Source: an uncultured bacterium (GTDB taxonomy: Bacteria > Planctomycetota > Phycisphaerae > Phycisphaerales > SM1A02). From it: DNA of 36,329 bases. The notes beneath the pieces are model-generated. The model made no database searches and was not told the origin of the DNA. It saw only the letters and a list, made by a program, of their open reading frames with translations. Where the stretch lies: contig CAIXJC010000033.1 of NCBI GenBank assembly GCA_903919715.1, positions 1 through 36,329 of the forward strand, in the 5' to 3' direction. The number at the start of each line of letters is the position of its first letter. Position 1 is the first letter of the stretch. Shown piece after piece: positions 7,768-15,069 of this stretch. The position numbers were made by a program, and so were the translations under genes.

Positions 7768-8661
7768 TCACCGACGAGCGTTGGGCGATCCCGCGTTCGT
7801 AATATCTTTGCCCTGTGCATCGATTCCAAGAAGATCTTCGCGATAATCATCGGCACTTCGTCGTCGAGTGATTGGGCCATCTGCTGCGCCGCGCAAGAAC
7901 TGGTACACGATCTGCTCATCTTCGGTCAGCGACTTTGCTTCGCTCTCGGGAAGTTTGCGAATGCGATCAAATTCTTCACGCGTGTCGATCTTCAGGACGC
8001 GGCCTCCGTCGAGCATGACCATGCGGTCGGCAATTGTGAACGCAGAATCCATTTCGTGCGTCACCACGACGCTCGTCACGCCGAAGTTGCGGGTTAACTC
8101 CAAAATAAGTTGATCGATTTCGGCGCTCGTGACTGGATCGAGTCCAGCGCTTGGTTCGTCATAGAAAAGAATCTTCGGATCCATTGCCATTGCACGAGCG
8201 AGACCCGCACGCTTCATCATTCCGCCGGAAATCTGCGAAGGAAGTTTGTTTGCATGTTGACGTAAGCCAACAAGTTCGAGTTTGATCTTGACGACCATGT
8301 CGATGACTTCTGGCGCCAAATCAGTATGTTCTTGAAGTGGCAGAGCAACATTGTCTCCAACGGTCATGGATTGAAAAAGTGCTCCAGACTGAAACAGGAT
8401 TCCGAATTGCTTCTTGAGTAGGTTGAATCCGTCGTCATCAAGGGAAGCAATATCTTGGCCAAGCATCGATATCGTTCCACTCGTTGGCTGGTGCGAACCG
8501 ATCAAGAGTCTCAGAAGCGTTGTCTTGCCGCATCCAGAACCGCCCATGATCACGACGGTTTCGCCTGCCTTGATGTCCAAATTGACACCAGTCAGCACCG
8601 TTTGCTTGCCGAATTTTTTGACAAGGTCGCGTACGGAGATTCTGATTTCGTCATTTGGCAT
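7768..8661 (-). CDS. ABC transporter ATP-binding protein, MlaF-like
   Basis: This is the ATPase subunit of an ABC importer-like system of the Mla family, which moves phospholipids between inner and outer membranes. Walker A is GGSGCGKTT (residues 40-48). The signature ISGGMMKRAGLARAMA, with its MKR instead of QQQR, is characteristic of MlaF. Walker B is ILFYDEPSAGLDP, followed by THEMDSAFTIADR. The C-terminal ~60 residues (QFLRGAADGPITRR and beyond) form an extension common in MlaF. No MlaE permease or MlaD MCE protein is in the window, so its partners must be encoded elsewhere. It starts 9 bp after the gene at 8671-9354. Confidence 0.88.
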   Translation of the reverse strand: MPNDEIRISVRDLVKKFGKQTVLTGVNLDIKAGETVVIMGGSGCGKTTLLRLLIGSHQPTSGTISMLGQDIASLDDDGFNLLKKQFGILFQSGALFQSMTVGDNVALPLQEHTDLAPEVIDMVVKIKLELVGLRQHANKLPSQISGGMMKRAGLARAMAMDPKILFYDEPSAGLDPVTSAEIDQLILELTRNFGVTSVVVTHEMDSAFTIADRMVMLDGGRVLKIDTREEFDRIRKLPESEAKSLTEDEQIVYQFLRGAADGPITRRRSADDYREDLLGIDAQGKDITNAGSPNARR

Positions 8662-8670
8662 GATGTGACT

Positions 8671-9354
8671 CTAGGGCTTGGTATTCGTTGATGGCTCTGG
8701 AGATTTCTCAACCGTTGATGGGAAGGAGATATCGCCACGCTCGGTGTCGTGAATCAAAATACTTTTTAGTTTCATCGAAAGTTCGCCTTTGGGGTCTGCG
8801 ATCTCGATCGCACACGTTGCGCGCATTCGACCCTTTGCGAAATCCAACTGATAGTCCCCAACAAATTCCTTCGCAGCGGTTGGCATCTTGTTTGGAACGG
8901 AACCCTGGTCAAGTGCTGATCCAGTGAAGACGCCATATCGCTCCTTGACGCCATCCAAGAAAGTCTTTGCATTCTCGGGCGTATTTCCATTCGTCGGTGT
9001 CGTTTCGAATCGTGACTGAAACGCACCGATGTTGCCAGCCTCGCCCTCTTTGAGCGCCGACTGTGGGCCGGTGAGGACTGGCACCAAGACGGTTTGGTAT
9101 CCCGCATAGATCACCGTGACCTGAACCACAGTGAGCGTCAAGCTGATCACGATTGCCAGTATCGCCATCCAGCGTCCTGACAACGTGCGGTCACGCATCG
9201 TAAATATCACGGCGATTGTGCCAGTCACAATTCCAGCGAGAGTTGCCAACGGGCAGCAGAAGACGAGCGAGAGAATCAATGATGTAATTGCCAGTCGGCT
9301 CACACTGCGGGGTGCGTCGAATTCGCTTGGCGTTGACATGTCTGCAGTCATCAT
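8671..9354 (-). CDS. DUF4190-like two-TM membrane protein with extracytoplasmic domain
   Basis: The 227-residue product has two membrane segments (about residues 20-46 and 60-85). Between them is a short basic loop, TMRDRTLSGRW, like DUF4190 domains. A soluble domain of about 130 residues follows (AKTFLDGVKERYGVFTGS, then beta strands), with a Pro/Ser/Thr tail. It is a paralogue of the preceding gene (9351-10022): the two align through CCP[LS]A...GIV.G and the soluble domain. Its ATG overlaps the stop of that gene (ATGA, 9351-9354). A second ATG at 9339 (MSTPSEF) is also a possible start. Function unknown. Confidence 0.75.
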   Translation of the reverse strand: MMTADMSTPSEFDAPRSVSRLAITSLILSLVFCCPLATLAGIVTGTIAVIFTMRDRTLSGRWMAILAIVISLTLTVVQVTVIYAGYQTVLVPVLTGPQSALKEGEAGNIGAFQSRFETTPTNGNTPENAKTFLDGVKERYGVFTGSALDQGSVPNKMPTAAKEFVGDYQLDFAKGRMRATCAIEIADPKGELSMKLKSILIHDTERGDISFPSTVEKSPEPSTNTKP

Positions 9355-10022
9355 TCCTTTGGCAGGATATCAGGCATCGCAGAATTATCTTTCGGGGGAA
9401 AGACCAGAGGCTTTGCATCGCTTGGCGCAGTTGGGTTGTTTGGAACGCTGATTTCGATTGAACGAATGCGGATCGATGGAAGAAATGTCCCAGAGTCTGT
9501 CACGAGATCGACCAAGACCGAGGCCACGATTTGGACCGTTGGCGATTCAAGCAAAATCCGAAACTGGGCGGTGGATTTCATCGACAGCGCAATCTCAGTC
9601 TGCGTGACGCTGCCAGTCTTGAGCGGTCCGAATCGATCACGGACACTTTGTTGGAATTCGTGAAGCGCCTTGGGATCGACGCCAGTCCACCAAGCGCTTG
9701 GATCAACTGTTCCCGTGAGGAATTGGTCCATTGCGACCCGGACTTCGGAATTCATAGATGCTCGTCCCGCAGATTGGAAGCGGTCTCCGATGCCCCAAGA
9801 GGCGATGCCGATTACGAAGCTCGCGACCGCACAGGTGATGGCTAATCGACTGCCTCGCAGTGTTCCATTTGAGCGGTGAATGCGGGCATAGGAAGCGATT
9901 CCAGCGACGATTCCAAATACGGCCGCAGACGGGCAACACGCCAACACAGTAAATCCGAGCGCCACGAATGCAATGGGGTCGAGTCGTGGAGAAGCCGAAA
10001 CAGCTGGATCAGTATGGTTCAG
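9351..10022 (-). CDS. DUF4190-like membrane protein, paralogue of the next gene; probable CTG start
   Basis: This membrane protein has two hydrophobic segments (FVALGFTVLACCPSAAVFGI and LAITCAVASFVIGIASW) and a soluble C-terminal domain, matching the downstream paralogue at 8671-9354. No ATG lies upstream of the first membrane segment. The only standard-type start is a TTG at 10115, deep inside the metalloprotease gene and giving an Arg/Trp-rich shadow peptide. Aligning the paralogues puts the start about 12 residues before SPRLDP, exactly at a CTG (10020-10022) that overlaps the protease stop as CTGA. GGGGA lies 8 nt upstream. I therefore infer a CTG start giving 223 residues. A GTG at 9965 is an alternative but would lose the N-terminal segment. 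Function unknown. Confidence 0.7.
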   Translation of the reverse strand: MNHTDPAVSASPRLDPIAFVALGFTVLACCPSAAVFGIVAGIASYARIHRSNGTLRGSRLAITCAVASFVIGIASWGIGDRFQSAGRASMNSEVRVAMDQFLTGTVDPSAWWTGVDPKALHEFQQSVRDRFGPLKTGSVTQTEIALSMKSTAQFRILLESPTVQIVASVLVDLVTDSGTFLPSIRIRSIEISVPNNPTAPSDAKPLVFPPKDNSAMPDILPKE

Positions 10023-12343
10023 GGACAGAGTCCCCAGCCAGCGAGAACGACCGAGAGATCGACGCCGTCGACAAGCCCACTTCCGTTGACATCGCCAGTG
10101 CCAGAACCACCCCAATTGGCAAGAAGTTCTGCGAGATCAGCAGCATCGACATACAAGTCTTGGTTGACGTCCGCGGGGCAATTCACAACGCACGAAAGCG
10201 CCATGGTTCCAACGCCTCCAGCAGTTGCTCCACCGATTCGGATGAAGTAACTATTTCCAAAGATGGCACTGAATGTGGCCGAAGATGTCCCGTTGGCACA
10301 GCCTGCTCCATTGTCGTTACATCCAGCGACTGCCGATGTCGCCGAAGGACATGTTGTGTTCGCAATATAGGCGACGATTCGCGTGTCGAATCCAGCCGTT
10401 CCGCAGGTCGAGATGGTCGTCAAGCCTGTGCAAGTTGCGACATACTTAAACCAAACATCCTTCGCAACGATCGTATCGCCATTGGCATTGCACGAAGAGG
10501 GGACGGGGATTTCTGTGTCGGTCGCATCGGTGCTGTTGAAGGAAGAGGTCCCAAGCCCCACCGTGATTGCGCCGAGGCATTCGTCATTGGCAGGTGGCGG
10601 TGGCGCAGCAACCACATAGACGCTGACATCGTCGATGTACCAATTGTCGCCATTGTCACTCCCGTCGGTGCGGAAACGCAGCCGGAATTGATTGTGTCGA
10701 GCGTTTGTTGGGAGGGAATGGGTATAGGTCGTGAATACCGTCGGATTCGTTCCGTCCGAGACAACGGTGTTGAGCGCTGTCCACTTCAGTGCATTGCTGA
10801 GGTATTCGACGATGAGAGACTCGCCAGCCTCGACGCCGTTGTTCTGAACTTTATATGAAGCGGTTGCGGACGAGGTTCCGCCAAGCAGAATGTAGTTCGT
10901 TCGAACTTCATCATCATCATAAAGATCTGCCCCGGTGGAATTGAGATTGAGGGAATTGGCTGCGCTTGGTTCATTCACTGCGTTGGGATTGACGCTGCCG
11001 CCATCGTTGTACGTCCAACGCGCCGTGCTGAGAGTGGTGCTTGCAAAGGGTTCGGTGAATGGAACCGTAACAGGGAGAGGTCGTGTGTAATCGCAGGGGA
11101 CTTGGTTTAAGTAGCCCGTGATTTCGGTAATTGATAATGGGTCAAGCTTGAGATTTGTGCCAGAGATCCCGCCACAACCACCGTTGGAAGTGCACATGAT
11201 GTGGCACGCTGTAGTCCCTTGTGCATCGCAGTGCGACGCATTCCAATTATGGCCAAGCTCGTGAGTCGAAAGCGATATGCGATATGTCAGAGACGTTGTG
11301 TAACGACTCTCGACAACGCCATACTGCGCATTGTTAATACTGTTGCAGACCACGCCGAGATATGCGAGTCCGATGACGCCTCCGGAAAAGTTATAGCCAG
11401 AAAACATGTGCGAAACACTTCGGAAAATTCCAGACTCTGGCGCCGAGGCCCACTTGCTGCCAAATTCGGTAAGCCGCGCATCGATCGATGCCCCGGCATA
11501 CGGATCTGCAATGTCAGCGCGAACGACAACCGTCCCCAGTTCAAAGGTGATGTTCACATCGCGGTCATAAATAACATTGACATTGCTGACGATGAGTTCG
11601 ATGTCGCTGACTGTCGCCGCAACATTCGAGCCATTTTTCACATAGAACTCATTGTCTGTTTCGCAAGCAAGAATGACTTGCGATGGAGTCGTTCCTGCAA
11701 TGCCTCCTTGGTCTTGGTGGTCGTTGGATCCTTGCCCGTCAGCAATCGCCTGAGAAAGAGGAGAACGATATTTCTCCATTGGGAAACCAGGACGGTCGAG
11801 AGCGCAACCGCGGCCATCTGGAATTGCGTCAGCGCTGGAGTATGAAACATGTTTTCCAGTCCGAGTCAGTTCGGGTCGGAAATCGCTGAGTGGTTGAACC
11901 GCCCATGTCGATCCATCTTCAAGATGTATGGTTCCACTGAATCCAGTCGGCAGAAGTGAACCCGCAACGATCGTCTCTGGGCGACCTGCAAGAGTTCCTC
12001 GGTAGGTGCGAATTTCTGGCGGCGCAACTTCGGTCAGTACGCCGTTACCCGCATCCACTAATACCTTGAAGTGGTCTCCGCGAATGGTTGTTTTGTCGAG
12101 CACCACGGACGCAGTCGCACCATGCATCGGAAGTGAGAATTCGATGTGCGCTGGCAGGTCGGTTGGCAAAGATGGAGTAAAGAGTTGGAAGCGAGAGAGT
12201 TCTCGGATCGTGAGGTCGAGCGCTTCGGGGCGCGATGCCTTCTTGGAGACTTCTGCTCCGGCATGCAATGCAGCAAATGCGATGATTGCCACCAAAGAGA
12301 ACGCAATGGCGCCAGCGTGGCGTCCGAAGTGGGGTGTATGCAT
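10019..12343 (-). CDS. Secreted reprolysin-type metalloprotease with C-terminal dockerin-like repeats
   Basis: This 774-residue exported zinc protease has a signal peptide (about residues 10-30, IAFSLVAIIAFAALHAGA) and a propeptide-like region. The catalytic domain carries HELGHNWNASH (361-371) followed by Cys372 and a Met-turn CHIMC (380-384), typical of M12B reprolysin/adamalysin enzymes. A beta-sandwich region follows (about 440-580, ending NWYIDDVSVYV), then a Cys-rich domain starting PANDECLGAITVG. Two calcium loops close the protein (DVNQDLYVDAADL at 725-737 and DVNGSGLVDGVDL at 751-763). Each ends in an NWG/GWG motif, like the dockerin-like tails of planctomycete exoproteins. It is the first gene of the minus-strand run. 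Confidence 0.9.
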   Translation of the reverse strand: MHTPHFGRHAGAIAFSLVAIIAFAALHAGAEVSKKASRPEALDLTIRELSRFQLFTPSLPTDLPAHIEFSLPMHGATASVVLDKTTIRGDHFKVLVDAGNGVLTEVAPPEIRTYRGTLAGRPETIVAGSLLPTGFSGTIHLEDGSTWAVQPLSDFRPELTRTGKHVSYSSADAIPDGRGCALDRPGFPMEKYRSPLSQAIADGQGSNDHQDQGGIAGTTPSQVILACETDNEFYVKNGSNVAATVSDIELIVSNVNVIYDRDVNITFELGTVVVRADIADPYAGASIDARLTEFGSKWASAPESGIFRSVSHMFSGYNFSGGVIGLAYLGVVCNSINNAQYGVVESRYTTSLTYRISLSTHELGHNWNASHCDAQGTTACHIMCTSNGGCGGISGTNLKLDPLSITEITGYLNQVPCDYTRPLPVTVPFTEPFASTTLSTARWTYNDGGSVNPNAVNEPSAANSLNLNSTGADLYDDDEVRTNYILLGGTSSATASYKVQNNGVEAGESLIVEYLSNALKWTALNTVVSDGTNPTVFTTYTHSLPTNARHNQFRLRFRTDGSDNGDNWYIDDVSVYVVAAPPPPANDECLGAITVGLGTSSFNSTDATDTEIPVPSSCNANGDTIVAKDVWFKYVATCTGLTTISTCGTAGFDTRIVAYIANTTCPSATSAVAGCNDNGAGCANGTSSATFSAIFGNSYFIRIGGATAGGVGTMALSCVVNCPADVNQDLYVDAADLAELLANWGGSGTGDVNGSGLVDGVDLSVVLAGWGLCP

Positions 12344-12398
12344 GGCTGAAATATAGCCCCGTAAATCGAAATTGCCACGAGAGATGTAGATTTCAAGA

Positions 12399-12432
12399 TA
12401 AAAAAACCGCCCGGCATATGCCGAGCGGTTTG
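12399..12432 (-). terminator. Rho-independent terminator
   Basis: On the minus strand AAACCGCTCGGC pairs with GCCGGGCGGTTT around an ATAT loop, giving a 12-bp stem with one G-U pair. It is followed directly by a run of seven T. It begins about 26 bp after the stop of the dockerin-tailed protein gene at 12458-13903 and lies upstream of the metalloprotease gene, separating the two transcripts. Confidence 0.92.
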
Positions 12433-12457
12433 AGAAAACATTATTCAGGACGAAAAC

Positions 12458-13903
12458 TTAAGGCGTCCAGTGTGCGAGCACGTTCGAAAGATCGGATCCA
12501 TCTGTCGCGCTGTCGCCATTTGTGTCGCCGCAGGGAGTTCCCCAGCATGCAAGAAGTGCGGTCAAATCTATTCCGTTGACGCTGCCATCGCAGTTGAGAT
12601 CACCAGGCACGCAAGGTGGTGCAGGTGCAGTTGGTCGGTATCCAAGAACTGAAATACTTGATGCTGGGCTTGCTGTGGTCGGTGCCTTCCAGAGTCCCAA
12701 GGTCAAGATCTCAGATGCCGTTGTTGGTGCGGTATTGGCATCAAATTCGAAGGTGTGGAGAGTTCCCCAACGAATTGAGTGCGCAACAGATTCGGATGCG
12801 GCTGATGGGCACGAGAAAGTCAGAACGCCACCAGTATTGGTCGATGTCCATGGATCATTCGAAGCGGTATCGCCAGAATGGTTGAACGGTGCAACAGCGG
12901 TGATGTTGGTGAGGGTTACGCCTGCCGGAACTGGCACCGAGAAAAAGCTTCCATTGCGATCGCTGTTGAAGTTCGCGACTGCATACGCATAGTGATATGT
13001 TCCGTTCGTGTTCAAGAAGGAACGGCTTGCGACAATGAATCGACCATCTCCAGTGACGTCATAGTCACGAATGGCGACATCTGCGTGCTGCGTCTGCCAA
13101 TAGTAGATCGCAGGAATCTGTTGAATCGTTGCGCCAGTCAATGTCAGCGGATAGCCAGATGCTGTTGAATAGGTTGTCCCAACAGTGAATGTTCGGTACG
13201 AACCGTTGTTTGCAGAGTTTCCAGCGGTTGCGTCTTGTGGCTGGATATACATTCCTTCGATCACATACTTTGCTCCAACGTTGAGCGTTGGATCGAGGTC
13301 ATTCTTCGGAACTGTAATTCTGCAGCGAATGTTTGATGGATAGCCAGTCGGAGTCGCTGGATTTGCGTATGTTCCAGAGTAAACACCAGTTGCTGCATTG
13401 ATTCCAGCACGGGTTTTCAAATCGCTTTGGTTTCCGTTAAGGCTCGAGTCATACGGATCAGAGCAACCAATTCCTAAGACTGTTGGGCATCCAGAACCTG
13501 CTGGGGTGCAAGTTCCGCACAAAGTTCCTTGGAGTGCACAGAATCCGTGCTTGACCCAACTCTGGCCGACTTGTTTCATGACTCCATCTTTAACACGGTA
13601 AATCCCTTGAGGCATGACTGGATGTGTTACCGCCGGGTTTGGATTCCAAAGCAACTGTTGATTTCCAATGTTGCAACTAGTGGTTCCAACGGAGTAGGCG
13701 ACATAGGTTGTTCCGCCAGTCACTGGCCAAACACCCTGACCGAATGCTGAGATATTTGGAAGTGCGCCAACGATCACGTCGGGACCAACAGCAGCAACGC
13801 CACCGTCATTTCCACCACCAGGAAGCGCCGTCGCGCTCATTTGTCCGATGAATACGGCGAGTCCGCCAAGCCCAAGGAATCCAAGGATTTTTCCAATCTT
13901 CAA
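12458..13903 (-). CDS. Secreted protein with C-terminal dockerin-like repeats
   Basis: This exported protein of about 481 residues has an unknown central part. The chosen start is TTG at 13903, with GGAGA 7 nt upstream, giving a clean signal peptide (KIGKILGFLGLGGLAVFIG, probable cleavage after SATA). An ATG at 13957 is in frame but has no ribosome site and would add 18 unsuitable residues. The mature part is rich in Gly, Thr, Asn and aromatic residues with a few cysteines. It looks beta-rich and contains AIRDYDVTGDGRFIVASRSF. The C-terminus has two calcium-loop units, DLNCDGSVNGIDL and DTNGDSATDGSDL, and ends in HWTP. It is monocistronic, with a strong terminator behind it. It is probably a surface or secreted structural protein. 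Confidence 0.83.
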   Translation of the reverse strand: MKIGKILGFLGLGGLAVFIGQMSATALPGGGNDGGVAAVGPDVIVGALPNISAFGQGVWPVTGGTTYVAYSVGTTSCNIGNQQLLWNPNPAVTHPVMPQGIYRVKDGVMKQVGQSWVKHGFCALQGTLCGTCTPAGSGCPTVLGIGCSDPYDSSLNGNQSDLKTRAGINAATGVYSGTYANPATPTGYPSNIRCRITVPKNDLDPTLNVGAKYVIEGMYIQPQDATAGNSANNGSYRTFTVGTTYSTASGYPLTLTGATIQQIPAIYYWQTQHADVAIRDYDVTGDGRFIVASRSFLNTNGTYHYAYAVANFNSDRNGSFFSVPVPAGVTLTNITAVAPFNHSGDTASNDPWTSTNTGGVLTFSCPSAASESVAHSIRWGTLHTFEFDANTAPTTASEILTLGLWKAPTTASPASSISVLGYRPTAPAPPCVPGDLNCDGSVNGIDLTALLACWGTPCGDTNGDSATDGSDLSNVLAHWTP

Positions 13904-14266
13904 TGTGTTTCTCCAGTTATAAGCCGATTTTGCTGCGCATTTGAACGTGGTTCGCATTACGCAATGCGACTTTCAAGTGCCGGCAAATTGAACAAATTCA
14001 GAATAACCCAAGAATTGATGGTTGGCAACGAAAGTCACCAAAAATCGAAAGATCGGTAGTTGCCAGAATTTCGGATCGCCGGAGAGTGACCATTTGGAGA
14101 GTCGCGGTCTAAAGAATTGGCGTGGGGGGCGCGCTTCAACAAATGAAGAAGCCCACCACCGTTTAACGGGTGGTGGGCTGAAATCGCTTCCAAATTTCGG
14201 TCGAACCTTCGGTCCGCTATCAGCGAGACCTTATTCGACTCATCGAGGCAGTAACCGAGTCATGCA
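13904..14266. other. Intergenic region without a gene
   Basis: Reading both strands shows no convincing coding region in these 363 bp. It holds the terminator of the PEP-CTERM-like gene (14151-14180) and the upstream region of the dockerin-tailed protein gene. A TATAAC just before the ribosome site of that gene looks like a -10 box but is too close to the start to be convincing. Short ORFs crossing the region have no ribosome site or family resemblance. Confidence 0.6.
14151..14180 (-). terminator. Hairpin terminator of the PEP-CTERM-like gene
   Basis: GCCCACCACC (14151-14160) pairs perfectly with GGTGGTGGGC (14169-14178) around an 8-nt loop. On the minus strand the stem is followed by TTCTTCATTTG, a T-rich but interrupted tail. 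It lies about 90 bp beyond the stop of the gene at 14267-14974, so it most likely ends that transcript. The T-run is imperfect, hence moderate confidence. Confidence 0.7.
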
Positions 14267-14974
14267 TTAGGCGCGACGTCGGCGACCGACGAGACCTGCA
14301 AGTCCGAGCAAGGCAATCGCTCCTGGAGCTGGGATCGTGAAACTTCCAAATCCGAACAGAGCTGTCGTGGTTCCGCCAGCCTTATAGCCCATAGTCATGT
14401 TGGCAGTGAAAGCTTCGGTTTGGCCAGCAACTCGTGCGATTTGCATAAGCTTGACCTTCAGCGTCGCACCAACAGTATTTGCGGTTCCTGGGGTCGCGTC
14501 GTACCAACCAGCGTTGGTTGGGATATCGCTTGCCGAAGTTCCGTAGCTTGGTGTGAACGAAGGATCCATTGCAGTTCCCCATGACAGGTTGATTCCCTGC
14601 ATGGTGACGTAAGAATCAGTCAGAGCCTGAAGAGCGCTCTGGGTGCCGTTCGAGGCTTCCCAAGATCCCAAGCTGTTATAGATATCAATGTTGCCGTCGC
14701 CGTCGATATCGAGGTCGCCTTGCATGTTGTCGTTGTGAACAGCATTCATTACGCCGCTACGACCTGATGCGATTTGATTGCCTGATGGACTCGCAACAGC
14801 CTTGCCGAAGTCAAAGACGTTCAGCACGACATCTGTCGAGAGCGAGAAGTTTGCGTAAACGGAGTACACATCGCGACCGCCAGTGGTTGTTGACGTGACT
14901 GACCATCCGGTGAAGCTCGCGCTTGCGGATGAAGAGATGAGCGCAACGGCGCCGAGAAGAGCAAGAGATTTCAT
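14267..14974 (-). CDS. Secreted protein with PEP-CTERM-like C-terminal anchor
   Basis: The 235-residue product starts at the ATG at 14974 (GAAAGG about 10 nt upstream), giving a standard signal peptide, MKSLALLGAVALISSSASA. The frame is open to 15073, but the extra residues are basic and overlap the miaB end. The mature part is a beta-type domain (SFTGWSVTSTTTGGRDVYSVY...FNMGYKAGG-like MTMGYKAGGTT). It ends in IPAPGAIALLGLAGL followed by VGRRRRA. This is a PAPG motif, hydrophobic helix and arginine cluster, equivalent to PEP-CTERM sorting signals and common in Phycisphaerae surface proteins. It is probably processed by an exosortase-like enzyme not seen here. Function unknown. Confidence 0.83.
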   Translation of the reverse strand: MKSLALLGAVALISSSASASFTGWSVTSTTTGGRDVYSVYANFSLSTDVVLNVFDFGKAVASPSGNQIASGRSGVMNAVHNDNMQGDLDIDGDGNIDIYNSLGSWEASNGTQSALQALTDSYVTMQGINLSWGTAMDPSFTPSYGTSASDIPTNAGWYDATPGTANTVGATLKVKLMQIARVAGQTEAFTANMTMGYKAGGTTTALFGFGSFTIPAPGAIALLGLAGLVGRRRRA

Positions 14975-15069
14975 GTTTGAGAACCTTTCGAAAATAGGGA
15001 AGCGATACAAGATCGACACATCCCTTTTCCTGACTCTCCAACCAGAAAGTATCCCCAAAAATGAGGTGG

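Noticed and set aside
9968..10858. 296-codon plus-strand frame
   Set aside because: Antisense to the metalloprotease gene, with no motif, signal peptide or ribosome site.
13904..13935. TATAAC as -10 box for the dockerin-tailed protein gene
   Set aside because: The implied transcription start would fall after the GGAGA ribosome site, so the two signals conflict.
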